Shown here: in pieces, positions 37,403 through 49,590 of the stretch
Layout: the number at the start of each line of letters is the position of its first letter
Position numbering within the stretch: the first letter of the stretch is position 1
Assembly: GCA_025093555.1 (NCBI GenBank)
Contig: JAIWNF010000021.1
Location: 186,001-250,000, forward strand
Direction: 5' to 3'
Length of the DNA stretch: 64,000 nucleotides
Source of the DNA: Circinella umbellata
Lineage: Eukaryota > Mucoromycota > Mucoromycetes > Mucorales > Lichtheimiaceae
The notes under the pieces: model-generated
What the model was told of the DNA's origin: nothing
Databases searched by the model: none
The model's input: the letters and a program-made list of their open reading frames with translations, nothing else
Program-made: the position numbers and the translations under genes

Positions 37403-39631
37403 AATATGAGTTTTTACCCAAACTTTCGGCCCTTGTTTTTCGCACGCAAAAAAAAAAAAAGACTTGAAACTTTCTTCCGGATCAAATAAAAAGCATAATA
37501 TAACATTTTCTCATGCTACCCAACAAAAAAACAATACGGGAAATTGACGTTACCGTGATATCTGTTTGTTTGTTAGTCCTGTTATTAATCTTACGTTTTT
37601 ATAGCAATAGTAAGATCCATCTACAATTATATAATATACGTGTACACGTTTCTCTCTGGTAACGATAATAATTTGTTTTTTGCTGAATAGACTATGTCTA
37701 TCTAATTATTGTTAACGATGATACTAATTATCATAGCTACTACTGTTATTTTTATCCGTGCATAAATAATTACCAATAGAATGTATATCCATAAACTTTC
37801 GTTATCTCATGGCTCTTTCACATTGTCTGTAAAAAAAAAAACTGTATTATATCCATACAAAATGTAAAAAAAAAAAGAATGAACCATATCTATTTTCATT
37901 GCAAGAGAACAGGAAAATAGCGTAGCACGTAGTTCTGTAATAAAACATCTAATCTCTTTAATCGGCCTACGTAAAAAGAAGACTTCTCACTCTTCTTTAC
38001 CTTAATTACTTTTTCATTTTAATGATGTTCAGATGTGTATGTCTATCAGAAAACACCTAACCATAAAATTCTGGTGGTTGATCCCGAAAACCGGATTGTA
38101 ATCTTACTTTGCTCGTAAACCTACTATAGTAAACAAAAAACCAACTGTATACTGTTTTTATTACCATATAACACTTCCCCAAAGATACTAACTTAACATA
38201 AATTGAAAGAAAACACACTTCTGCATTTTTTTCTAAAAAAAAACATTGTATATATTTCACTACGTACTGCAGCGAGAAGGTATTGAAAGTATACAGTCTC
38301 TTTTATTATATGTATACGTACTGTATTATAATGTACGTGTGATTAAAATAGAGATGTTACATTTTGAAACTACAAGTATCCTGGCTGGTACTTTTTATCT
38401 TCTTGTTAGCATCACTATTGTATTCTTCACATCAGTGTTTCTGCTGCTTTCTCACAACGACGATGAATCATATTTATTACATGAGCGTTTTACTGGTTTA
38501 GTTAAATAAGATGGTTGTCATGACATAATTTTAGTGATTCATATAAAACAAACAATTCACTATCAACCAGTTACCGCCGTTAGTAGTTTTTTTTACTTCT
38601 CTGGTATATCATTGGATACGTAATGACTTGGTTTTTTGTTTTTTTTTGCCCACGAACTAGTATGTGTTTCAAAACTTGTACATATCACTAACGCTTTCTT
38701 CTGGTCTATTTTCACCTAAAACGACCCTCATAAATAAACTGTAATATGTTGGAAAGGTTCTTTGTTGGTAATTCTCAATACTACAGTGTAGCTGGAGATA
38801 GTTCTACTATATGATACCACTCGTACATCTTTCTTTATCAAAATGTTCATCATCCACAATCTTGCCTCTTTAAAATCTTAGCCCTATGACATTGTTCCTT
38901 TGAGTCTTTGACAATGGTTTGACTTCCATAATCGCAGGCCTCAAACAAGAACTGCCACGGTCTAAAGCTTTGTATTTATTACTATTATTACACAAACGTC
39001 CGTTTGTTCCTATAGATAATCTTAAACAAATTTATGTAGATAGACATTTATATTTTTTTTTTCATATACGTACTGGATATAATGCAACGCACCTTAACGT
39101 CGTGACTAGTACTAGTCGAGCTTGATTGAATTACAACTCGAGTAATATAATGAGAACAACGCTGAAATGTGTAATGCTTCAACTTTACATTGAAGATCAT
39201 TTCTCAAATCCCATGCCCCTATTTCAATATGTAATAAAAATTCTATGACAACAAAAATTATTTACAATTCAAGTCGTTTGATAGTAGTGTGCAGCTTTAG
39301 TATTGATAATTATCCTTGTATCCTTTTATATGGGTGATAAAAGTTTATAGACAATTCAATTTCAAAAATAAAGACACGTTATATTCGCTCGGCTCAATAT
39401 TGATAGTTACGTCCCAGTTTTCATCTATCTCATTGATCATATCCAACGTTCTTGTTAAAAAAAACAAAGATGTGAGGATAAATTTTATATATTGTATGCG
39501 CCCCATGAAAAAAAACGCGTTCCGACAAAGGGACGCGTGACAAATTAAACAGTACAGTGAAAAAAAAGCAGCCGTGTGAAATAATAAAAGATTTATTAAA
39601 GGTGATCAAGAGCAATGAGATCATGTTTTTT
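37403..39631. other. Gene-free stretch before the arsC-like gene
   Basis: No supported gene is present between the NIT2 promoter and the 3' end of the arsC-like gene. Short open frames at 38246-38509 (one hydrophobic span) and 38919-39125 lack similarity. A short hairpin, ACGCGTTCC facing GGGACGCGT, sits at about 39518-39538, some 95 bases past the stop of the arsC-like gene and may lie in its 3' UTR. Confidence 0.5.
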
Positions 39632-40045
39632 TTATAACTTGCCAGACAAACGTTCTTCAACCAATTTCTCGACTTTGCTAATATCTGGACGACCCAAAAC
39701 TGCAATCTTGCGATCCCAATCAATTACAAATGGCCGTTCCAACATGGCAGGATCTTTTTCAATTAAGTCAAAAGCTTCTTCAAAGGAAGTGGCTTTACCT
39801 TGAGCTTCAGGTCGAAGTAAATAATCCCAAGGACGATCTTCTTTCCATGGGCCATCTTTATTTTTGATACCCAGATATTCAACAAGAATTTCAAGTGTTT
39901 CATGGGAAGGAGGTGTTACCTTGTACTTGACGATATCAAGTTTATAATTGCCCTTTTCTTGGTTTTCTTCGAGAAGTGTAGTTGATTTACGAGATTTGGT
40001 ACATTGTGGATTATGATATACAGTAATACCAGTTGTAGGTGCCAT
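39632..40045 (-). CDS. ArsC-family arsenate reductase-like protein
   Basis: Single-exon 137 aa thioredoxin-fold protein of the ArsC (glutaredoxin-coupled) family, which reduces arsenate to arsenite. The active-site Cys is C15 (YHNPQCTKSRKS). Three arginines stand where E. coli ArsC has its substrate-binding set: R78 (LLRPEA), R104 (LERPFV) and R119 (LGRPD). A 12-residue insertion (NKDGPWKEDRPW) precedes R78. The length fits the family (about 115-140). Eukaryotes usually use the unrelated Acr2/Cdc25-type reductase, so this type suggests bacterial origin or an alternative redox role. The gene is intronless, unlike its neighbours, and lies 487 bases from a divergent arsH-like gene, which supports an arsenic role. 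Activity is inferred. Confidence 0.85.
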   Translation of the reverse strand: MAPTTGITVYHNPQCTKSRKSTTLLEENQEKGNYKLDIVKYKVTPPSHETLEILVEYLGIKNKDGPWKEDRPWDYLLRPEAQGKATSFEEAFDLIEKDPAMLERPFVIDWDRKIAVLGRPDISKVEKLVEERLSGKL

Positions 40046-40532
40046 ATTGTGTTATATATTGTTAGTTGTTATACAAAACGTAAGTAGTAGCAGCAAAAAC
40101 CTGGAAAAGTTATTACAAAAAGAAACCAAACAAGATGATCAAATAACCGCTCCGAACATTTTTTATTTTTGCAGTCACCACCTCCCTCTGATAGACTGGA
40201 AAAAAAACCAGGTCTCACGTGCAGTTACGTTTTCTGGAGGATAGGTCTGAAAATGATGCAATTTAAAGAAAATAATACGCATATTCTTTTTTACTTGCTA
40301 TGGGAACATAAATTTTCTTTAATATTTTGCAATATTCACAGCTTGATATATGCTGTATAAGATGTATGTTGGTTCAAGAAGGTTGAAAACAAATACCATT
40401 ACGATAGTTGCTGAGATTATATATTTGGTCTTGCCGTTTCTGGTAAAGGCGATCCTTTTTCTTTGTTCTCGTCGGCATATACAGATGTGAGCGGGACTCA
40501 TTTGTTTGGTTCCTAAACGCGAAAAGAATATT
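40046..40532. promoter_or_regulatory. Divergent intergenic region, arsC-like / arsH-like
   Basis: The 487 bases hold the 5' regions of both divergent genes. No gene or clear operator was recognised. A shared arsenic-responsive control is plausible from the layout but no known metalloid-responsive site was identified by eye. Confidence 0.4.
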
Positions 40533-41504
40533 ATGACTTTCACTATGAAAACTGTAACTACGTCCCTATACAAACCCTTTCTGCTTGGGCCAGCAGCAAC
40601 AAAAAGAAAAGATTGGGTTCAATCGATTCCACCATTTTCAATAAGACGCCCAGATAATCCTATTAAAATCCTAATCCTCTATGGCTCATTACGAAAACGT
40701 TCAATTTCGCGATTATTGGCTTTTGAATTTGGTCGTGTACTTGAACATATGGGGGCTGACGTTTGTGTTTATTCTCCAGATGATTTACCTTTAAAAAATG
40801 GAAACAAGTTACATCCTAAGGTTGTCGAGTTAAGAGAACTTTCTACTTGGTCTGATGGTCAAGTATGGGGTAAGGGGAATCGTTATTCTTTGAAATTTCA
40901 TACACGCAAAAAATATATATTTTCTTTTGTACTAATTTCGATGTCTTTTATCATGCTCAATTATTTTCTATAAAAAAAAGTATCTCCTGAACAACATGGT
41001 CAAATATCGGGCGTTTTCAAGACACAGCTCGATTGGATACCTTTATCATATAAAGATAGTGAAGGTGATGAAGTAAAACCTACTCAAGGCAAAACGTTGG
41101 CTGTAGCACAAGTACATGGCGGAGCAGAGGGTTTTAACGCAGTTGATTCATTAAGATTATTGAGTCGATGGATAAAGATGTATACAGTCTCTAATCAGGT
41201 CTGTATTTCTAAAGCATGGAATGAATTTGATGATCAAGATCGTATGAAACCATCATTCTATCGGACTCGAATGGTAGATGTAGCCGAGGAATTATATAAG
41301 CTGACTACTTTATTGAGACCACAAAAGAATTATTTGCTGGATCGATATAGCGAACGGGAAAAAAAGGTCGAAAAGAAGGTTAAGGATGATGAATTCTCAG
41401 TACGTCAGACTCAAAATAAGTACGACGAAGTAACGGACATCAATTCAACGTTTGCTATGTTAGAACAACATATGTCTTCGAAACGGAGGGATGAGATTTC
41501 TTGA
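40533..41504 (+). CDS. arsH: ArsH-type NADPH-dependent FMN reductase
   Basis: Predicted 286 aa flavoprotein. ArsH oxidises trivalent organoarsenicals and confers arsenical resistance; it also reduces quinones or azo dyes. Two exons, 40533-40869 and 40981-41504, joined through a valine codon. Markers: FMN-binding [14 protein letters not shown] at 50-63, [48 protein letters not shown], then [31 protein letters not shown] and [17 protein letters not shown]. This run of motifs is diagnostic of ArsH rather than generic flavodoxin reductases. The start is the first ATG in frame; an ATG four codons later is possible. The C-terminal 45 residues are charged and variable. The intron's 3' end is an unusual A-run plus AG rather than a pyrimidine tract. 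Confidence 0.92.
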
Positions 41505-41817
41505 TAATATAAATATTAAACACTTGATAAACTATTTGATACTTTATTCTTTGTTAGATATATTTCCCATACACACTATATCATATATATATTGAAACTA
41601 TTCACAGCCATTAGTCCAATACTCTCATTATACTTTGTTTTTATATATAAATATGATTTGTATACATATGTGCTATATTTTAAATAAAAGAAAAAAATAT
41701 ATCATAGTGGTAATATTACCATTATGTATTGGACTTTAACACCCCATAAGAATGGTATTTCAAAAGGATAATTTGAGATAACACCTGTTGGTACAGATAA
41801 GGTAATCACTTTAAGCT

Positions 41818-44328
41818 ATGCCACCCGCAAGAACGACAACTCCATGTGGTGCTCTTTTTTTTGATAAAAACAAGACTATCTTATTATGCAATCGACACAA
41901 ACTATTATTTGCCAACCGAATGGTTGTTAGACCGGGCAAGATGGCTTTTATATTGGAATTGAATAAGGATGGCCATGTTCCTGTGGTGTCCGAATATGAG
42001 ACAAGACAAAAGAAGAATCGTAAAAAAAAGAAAAAAAAAAGAAAAGTAAAAGTGTTCATGTTGCCAAGGAGCATGTTGGAAAGCCATTGAAACAACTGCA
42101 ACAACAATTGGATTACGTTGAGGACATGATCAACAAGATGACTGCAGCTATAGAAATATCGAAGACCCAATTCAGGAAGGCTACCGAGGAATGGAATAGA
42201 ACTAAAACTGAACGTTTAAAGAGTCGTGATACCATTAAGCGTTTGTTAAGTCAGAAGCTTAAAGGCCAAGTTTACGCCAAACGGAAAAAAAGTCATTTGC
42301 TCTAACTAGCTCGAAGATATATCAAAGATTGGAGAAGTTCCAAATATTACCTTAATAAGGTAAGCAACTTCTTACGTATTTATCTTCTTTTTTTCCTTTC
42401 CTCTTTTTGTGTGAAGTTAGTTTTTTATTAAATATGATATTGAATTTTTAGGCTATTGAAAATCACGGCACTACTGGTGATTTGTCTATTGATGTACCAT
42501 CTACCAAGCCAACTTCAGAACGCATCCAACATGAGGATGTTACAGCGAATATTGATGTTTCAGGGTTGCATCTCAAGAAGGTTACATATGGGGCCGCCGA
42601 TTACGGTCATGTTGTATTACCCCAAACAATACCCTTAACAAATGATGATGTTTAGTTTCACGTTCATTGTACAGCCAACAATAAGAGTAATAACAGTACC
42701 AGCAACATCAACTTGAACAAATCAAATGCTTGGTTAATCTTGAATAGGTGGAAATTATTGATAATAGTAAAGAGAAGCAAGGAGTCGATTTTTTTTCAAA
42801 TCAACTGCAACAACAACAATAACGTACAGGAACAACTGCAAGAGCACCAACTTGAAGAAATAGACCAAACCTTACAAAACGGCAACAAAGTGGCCGTTAC
42901 GTATTTTCTCTGAGCTATCCGAACTTGTGCTGATCATGACTCAATATGTTTAACTGATCAACCTTTATCGAACCAACTAATCGAACACTTACGTATCAAA
43001 CTCACAAATGAAATAAAGTTTACCAAAAAAAGAATACTGTATTAATAATTTACACCTGGCAAAACCTTTCTCAATCACACATGAACAAGTGGATGAGGAG
43101 TCGTTTAACAGGAAGTTTACTAGGAGACGAGTAAAGCGTATAAAGGTGATTTTCCTTTAACACATAATACGCGAGTCAGTCACTTACCATTTTTTTTTCG
43201 AAGAAAAACACGAAGGTAGTTGCTGCTGAAGAATTGAAGAAGAGCTCGATCAATGGCACTATGGGACCAAGTGAAATATTAAAAAGGCAAAAGGTAAATA
43301 AATTATGTGTTATATTTATTTATTTATTTCTTTTGGATAATGGTTGGTTGGTCACATAAATGATATATTAGAATAGATTGTCTCTTAAGAATACACTCCG
43401 TAATTTCTATTATTTTCTATCTGCTATGAATGAAATGCGACATCAAACAATTAAAAATAAACTTGTTTATTTCAAACTGGCTCGTTACGTGAAAAGGTGG
43501 CGGCCGATAAGTTACCGCCGTGATGCTGTAAGTTTACTCTAATATTTTGTTCAGTATACCATCTTTATGTAATACTGTTATGTGATTAAGAAATTGGCAT
43601 GGATGTATTTTTTTGGTATTGATAGGATTGGACTTGCAGGAATGGGTTTCAACTGTTTTCTTAGAAAACGACTAAGAAGAGGTGGGGATAAGTTTCGAGG
43701 TGCACATTACTATTCGACGGCTGTTGGTTTACAGAACAAACACAGATCTAGTCAAACATGCGTTTTTTGTTTCTCACCCTTGGAACTATTACCGTCAAAT
43801 ATTTTCAAGAATGGGAAAAAGAAGAAAACATCACACGGTGCACTCATCTGCACGAACCCTGACTGTCCTGGAGTGAAAGCTGGCTATACCACTTTTAATC
43901 GAGATTTGGTTGGTGCAACCGGTAATGGGTTGGAAGGTACAACAACTCTGTTATCACCCGACCGTATACCATTACCACCATATAACCCTTCTCCCACCAC
44001 CACAACATCAGCAACTACAACCAGTAAATTCCAACTGGATGAGAAATTTAGTTTGGTTTCGCCATCACTCCATTCATATGGTATGTATTTCAAGTAACCA
44101 AGATGATGAGCATATGTGTAAAGTAAACCAAAAATCTTATCAAATAATTTAACTGTTATATATTCATTTATCATAGGTGCAAGTCAGACATCCACTGTTA
44201 TTTATGGACCATTTAAGAGCACTTATATTTTTCCCCTTCCTTCATTTTATTCCCTAGGAATTTTACAAGCGCCGAAATTCCATCGCCCCCCTTTTTATTA
44301 TTTTACAAATCGTCAACATTATCTTTAA
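41818..44328 (+). pseudogene. Decayed TnpB/Fanzor-like RuvC nuclease gene
   Basis: The region reads as the remains of a multi-exon gene. Its 3' part (43582-44092) encodes a zinc ribbon with CVFC at 43759-43770 and CTNPDC at 43849-43866, followed by FNRDLVGA whose N-R-D is at 43897-43905. Zinc ribbon plus terminal (D/N)RD is the C-terminal RuvC signature of IS605-type TnpB and its eukaryotic homologue Fanzor. Upstream, RSSQTC, GDKFRGAHYYS and a basic helical segment (42087-42359) fit that architecture. Breaks: a frame change in the A-rich run near 42023-42050, an in-frame TAA at 42303, an in-frame TAG near 42652, and no continuous frame from 42660 to 43380. Likely introns are 42360-42451, one ending near 43630 and one from about 44083 to 44176. 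A function is not expected. The family call is my reading, without a search; related copies may be common in Mucorales. Confidence 0.6.
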
Positions 44329-45462
44329 TACCATTATCTCCTTATATATATATATGACATTCTTTTTATCATAAATGTTTATATATATTACATACCTTTA
44401 ATTTGACCCATAGTTGTACTGTCCTTTAAGTAATGATAATATGTTTTTTCGAGTTGATAAAAATGTTCTTAAAAATTATTGTGATTACAAGACGTAAAAA
44501 TTACTATACTTGGTACTGTTAATACCAGCAAATAGTAAAGCGAGAAAAAGTACGTAAAATGGATAATGCACAGTAAATATTCAATCATATTTTTCTATGG
44601 TTTATTTTTTTCACGTATCAAAGTAAAAAAAAAGAGTGGTAAAAAATAACAAAAGACGCTCAGACATACTTTTACATACTAAAAATGAGATAAATGCGTT
44701 AATGGTTTCAGGAAAATGAATTCTATGGCTACGAATCTCTCAAAAAAAAAAAGGATAACTAGGGAGGGGCTCTAATATAAAATTTCTACTTATAGTTGGA
44801 ATGAACACATATCTTTACATATTTTCTTAAACTTAATATTAGCTTCTACTTTTTTTTAACTTTTTCTTTCAAGAAAAAATAATCTAAACGTAATTATACG
44901 TTTCTATTACTATTTAGTATTACTGTTCAATGCAGATATGCGAATTAATAACAGTAACTCAATCACTATTTACTATTTGTATAATATAGTATCAACAATT
45001 TTTTAAAGTTACTTTGAAAAGTTATTAACAAAGTAAAAAGAACGATGCGAATGGATTTTCATTAATATATCATCCTTCTTTTTTCTACCGCGTCTTTTCC
45101 TCCCCTTTCTCCTTTCAATAGTTTTTTTTTGTGTTATTCTTGTTCAGATTATATATATATTAAAGAAGTCTTAAGCCAGTTAAAATAACAAGAATTTTTT
45201 ATAAACACCCACTAAAATAATAATAACAACAATAAAAGTTCTTTCCTTTCCTTTCGTTTGTTTTTTTTTTCTTTTATTTATTTCAATATTCCAACATAAT
45301 TTTTTTTATTGGGCTACTTCTCCTCCCTTCCATTCCTTAAAACATTCTTTTATATTAACTCTATTAAAGAACCATTGCAAACAATACAAGAAAAAAAAGT
45401 TATACATTTATTTCTCTTTAATATACAAAACCGAAAAATATAACAAACTATAACTAAAAAAA
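44329..45462. other. Intergenic, relic end to Ser-rich gene
   Basis: Only AT-rich DNA is seen. The last 400 bases are rich in TTTCCTTTCC and TTTTTCTTTT tracts and probably form the promoter of the serine-rich protein gene. Confidence 0.5.
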
Positions 45463-46497
45463 ATGAAAAATTCTTGCTCGCGACAAAATTCATGGTCATT
45501 TAAATCCAAGCTTTTACTGCGTTATAGCACCCCTAGTCGGTTATTGCGACAAAGTACATCTAGTGGAAGATCATTCTTTTATTGTTACAAACGCCATAAT
45601 TCCTCTCATCTATCAAGACGATGTACTTTTCCATTAGCTTATAGTACAGCGTCAACTCCAATGCGTACCTATTCAACCCGTCGTCTTGTACGTTCTCACT
45701 ATCTATCGTCATCATCTATCTCATCGTCATCATCATTTTATTCTTCTTACTCTCCTTCATCATCATCATCGTCTTTATCGTCATCAAGAAGAAATAAGAA
45801 GCATTCACAACCAACATCACCTCAACGTGCTTTTTCAGCTCTATTTGGTAGGGAAGCAACCATTTCGTCAGCAACAGAATCAACAGAAGCACCTCATTCT
45901 ACTCGTACCACATTATCTTTTGTAGGTGATTTTGCTTCATCACATCCTCATGATAATCAGAATCAAATTCCACATGTATTTCATCAACAATCTGTACTAT
46001 TTTTATTTGGATTTTTATTTTTTCCATGTTGGTGGATTGGTGCTTTACTTTATAAACACGAAAAAAAAAGGAATAACAATGATAATAATAAGATATATCA
46101 AAATAACCAACAACAAAGAAATACAACAATCAGCATGATACCAGTTCACCCTTCATTATTAGCTAATGGTAGAATTAGCTCACGTATATTATATATACCA
46201 CAACTTCAGGAAGACGAAGAAAAAGAATTAGGACACTATCCTCATCGTAATAGTTATCAGCATATTTATCAACACCAACAACAAAACAGTATAACATTAA
46301 ATAGTATTCGTAGAACATATTATACGAACAAGCCATTACCACGAATACCAAGCTGGTATGAACAGGAGCAAGAAATGTATCATCGTTGGAACAAGTACAT
46401 GAGTATTGTATCAGTTGGTTTAATTGCATTATTTATTGCTATGTTTGTTTGGTATGATATTGGTGTTCAACATTTCTGGTGGAAAAAGTTGTATTAG
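45463..46497 (+). CDS. Serine-rich protein with two membrane spans
   Basis: Single-exon gene for 344 aa. Residues 1-150 are basic and very serine-rich (runs of Ser around 78-108) without negative charge, then a hydrophobic span at about 177-198 (LFLFGFLFFPCWWIGALLY) and a second at about 313-335 (SIVSVGLIALFIAMFVWYDIGV). The loop between is Asn/Gln/His-rich and ends with IPSWYEQEQEMYHRWNKYMS. The pair of FFP-WWIGA and RWNK-MS-VS motifs is shared by uncharacterised fungal serine-rich membrane proteins as I recall them; no function is known to me. The unbroken 345-codon frame, clean ATG preceded by AAAAAAA and stop close after the second span support a real gene. Confidence 0.7.
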   Translation: MKNSCSRQNSWSFKSKLLLRYSTPSRLLRQSTSSGRSFFYCYKRHNSSHLSRRCTFPLAYSTASTPMRTYSTRRLVRSHYLSSSSISSSSSFYSSYSPSSSSSSLSSSRRNKKHSQPTSPQRAFSALFGREATISSATESTEAPHSTRTTLSFVGDFASSHPHDNQNQIPHVFHQQSVLFLFGFLFFPCWWIGALLYKHEKKRNNNDNNKIYQNNQQQRNTTISMIPVHPSLLANGRISSRILYIPQLQEDEEKELGHYPHRNSYQHIYQHQQQNSITLNSIRRTYYTNKPLPRIPSWYEQEQEMYHRWNKYMSIVSVGLIALFIAMFVWYDIGVQHFWWKKLY

Positions 46498-46920
46498 TTT
46501 GTTCATTATTGTCATTACTATTTTTATTTGGGGGAAATTACCACGCTATTGATTATGATATAATACTTTTTTAATTACTACATTATCACATTACTACATG
46601 CATTATATATAAACTATTTTATGATAACATAATTTTTATTAATACTATTATTGATTTTTTATTATTTACATTATTAACTATTAACTATTAACTATAATAC
46701 AACATAAAAGTTCATTATAAAAAACAGATTCATGTAAAAATAAGAAAGAAAGGGTGAGGAGATAATACAGGTGTGTGTCTGAACTATGCAAAATAGGGTC
46801 TCTGTTTTTAGTTGCCTAATTAAAGGTGTAAAGCTTTCTTCAATTGATTTCTGTTGTTCTTTTGTTTTTGAAAAACCCACATACGTACATGAATCATGGA
46901 TCTACAAAAGAAGGGAACGG
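46498..46920. other. Convergent intergenic region
   Basis: Between the convergent ends of the Ser-rich and Medusa-like genes there are about 420 bases with TTAACTA repeats near 46676-46693 and no supported gene. Confidence 0.5.
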
Positions 46921-49590
46921 TTATGCTTTTTCGGTTCCGGTTTGTTTATCAAAAGAAAAACTATCTTGTAATGCTGGTACAAATTGATAACATTCTGGCA
47001 AAGTTGAAGTAGATGAATTACTACTATTATTGCTATCACTTTCCCATGCATGTTGCTGTTGTGGAAGAGGTAAAGAGTGTGGTAGCCTATGACTGGTAGG
47101 ATCAGTTTCTGATAGCACATTATTATCATAAACTGTTGTCATCTGTCGTGTTGATACAAATTGATTGGTTTTCAATAATCCAAATTCTTTATTATATTTC
47201 ACAAGAATCTTCTTTAATGCATAAGGCAAAATATGCCAGTCGAAGATTTTAAACTATATATATAGACACCATACACAATAAGTATATATATATATATATA
47301 TTTGAATTCGCTGCTTATTATACGGCGATCATCATCCAAATAAATCTATACATGTCACCTATATATATATATCTCCACTTGATACAGCGATAAAAAAAAG
47401 GGAATAAACTTACGTCTTTTTCAATAGATCTCGGAAATGGTGCTTTAAACCCCATCACGTGATAATACAAATCCGCTGTTTCTTCTTCATGTTTACTAAC
47501 AGTAATCGGATGAAATCCTTCCAGGTTCCGACGAATACGATTTTTTTCTTCAATATTCAATGTGACTCCCATAATACATTCTAAAAGATGAATCAGATCA
47601 ACAGATGTAATCCATAAATTCTGTTTAAATGTAATACTTGATACCACCACTACTTGCGCTCCATTATTATCAGAAGATGCAGTGAATCGTCCGTGCCGCT
47701 CTTGATTATTATATTCATCTTTTGACAAAGTACAAAAGTCACAACAAATTTTTATTTTGGAGGTTGTTGCTACTCGCCAGAACTGAACTAATCGACGATG
47801 CACTGAATTTTCTTCTTTTGTCCAATTCATTGAAAGAGTATCAAAATTAGAAAGAAATTTTAACTGCAAGGGCTGATCAATTTTCGGATAGGGTGTATAT
47901 TCCTGCCATGTCACGCCATTATCTGCGAATAGGTTAGGTCTAGGCTTCGTGGATTGCATTTCTTTTGTTCTTTTTCTTTTTGGATGATCATGCTTAGAAA
48001 TATCGGATAATAAAGTGGGTTTTTGTTGTCTTTGTTGTCGTCGATTTGCTTGTTGCTGTTGTGTGACATTGAACATTGGTTGTTTTCGTTGTTGTTGAGT
48101 CGAGACCGGTAGTGACGGTGATGTGGATACCCCGACTATCATTGGCATCATCTTTGTGTTACTATTATTAAACTCTCGGAGCTGTTGTCCCTTGGCGGTG
48201 GTTGGAATATAAGATGGTGATGATGAATCACAAAGTAATAATAGGTCCGTGTCCATGCACGGGCCACTTGTTTTTCTTCCACTTTCTTCTTTTACCTTGC
48301 TTCCATTATTATCATCAACACAGTGTTGTAGTAAAGATGTGTAAAGAGTAGATCTTAATTCTGTTTCAAATGGTGAATCCATCATTCTCGTATTATTAAA
48401 AGTACAAGTCGTTGTGCTTACTGATATTTATATAGAAAATAATTGTATTAACGGAGACCGTCCAGAATCAATTTAAACAATAATATTAAAAAAAAGTCAT
48501 ATGAACAACTTTTTTTTTTGCGCACCAGGCGTCTTACCTTCTTGGCTATCATTTCCATTTTTATCTTTTTTCTCAGTTGTATCAGTTATAACAGAATAAC
48601 CGAATGAGTTATAAGATGATAAAAAGTTAGTGGAATCATATTGTGTTGATGTGGAAGAAGAAGAGACAATAACATTGCCACACTCTGGCCACGGTTGAGT
48701 TAACAGTCGAGGTGAAACTGTTTGCGGCGTACTAATAACGCTATTAATAGGTGATAAATCATCTTCTTCCTCTACTTCTTCTGTTGCTCTTTTCATCATT
48801 GTATATTGTTGTTGTAATTGATGTTGGTAATAATGATGTTGACATTCTAAGGATGATGATGCTTGATTGAAAGAATAATGATTACGAATATATGTAAAAT
48901 GGCCAACATAGCAATGCTGAATTGTTATATTATTTTCCAATAAACAAACATAAATTGGTATAGATGTGGATGTCAACAATAATGGACAAATATAAGAATT
49001 ATCGAGTATGGGGACATTACACATTAATATGATACAACTTTTGTTATTATTGTTATTATACACTGGAGTGGTATTTTTAGGTAACATGACCTGAGTATTG
49101 TATAATATCAATTGATCAAATGCGATACAAAATACATGTTGTGATGCAAGCTGTGGATAAACAATAAAAGCTGGAATAGTCACAGTTACGGGAGTTCCAG
49201 CTGGACCGTACGTGGGGGTTATTACAGTTGTTGTTGTAGATATTATGGACGTTGTTTCATCATCATTTTCTCGTTGTTGTTCTTGCTTCATGGTATTGAA
49301 TGAGTAAGAAGAATGGTTATCATTAATTTGACTTCTATTATTGTTATTACATTGGCCTAAGATATATAGAAAGAATGAGGGGATCATCATTGTACTACTA
49401 ATATCACTATTGCTACTAGAACTATCATTTATAATATGATCATTACCATTGTTTGTACCTCCATCTGAAAAAATAAAATGGGAAAAAAAAAGTATATTAG
49501 ATTTATTATTTTTATTTTAAAATAACCAGTATTTTAGTTCATACCTTGTTGAGTAATAGTTGCGTTATTATTATTATTATTATTATCCAT
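46921..49590 (-). CDS. Medusa (MedA)-family transcriptional regulator
   Basis: Predicted 770 aa protein. Four minus-strand exons: 49545-49590, 48538-49464, 47414-48420 and 46921-47253. The C-terminal domain (about residues 515-690) contains MNWTKEENSVHRRLVQFWR, NLWITSVDLIHLLECIMGV, EEKNRIRRNLEGFHPITVSK and PRSIEKD-FKIFDWHILPYALKKIL, which matches the conserved region of Aspergillus MedA, Magnaporthe Acr1 and Fusarium Ren1 (DUF7082 type). These regulate conidiophore or sporangial morphogenesis, adhesion and virulence traits. Residues near 98-110 (PTYGPAGTPVTV) match the short N-terminal motif of that family. The remainder is Asn/Gln/Ser/Thr-rich. Family assignment is firm; the target genes in this organism are unknown. 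The gene is head to head with a phosphatase gene, 738 bases between starts. Confidence 0.88.

Noticed and set aside
40506..40532. Longer N-terminus of ArsH starting at 40506
   Set aside because: The codon there is TTG; the first ATG in frame is at 40533.
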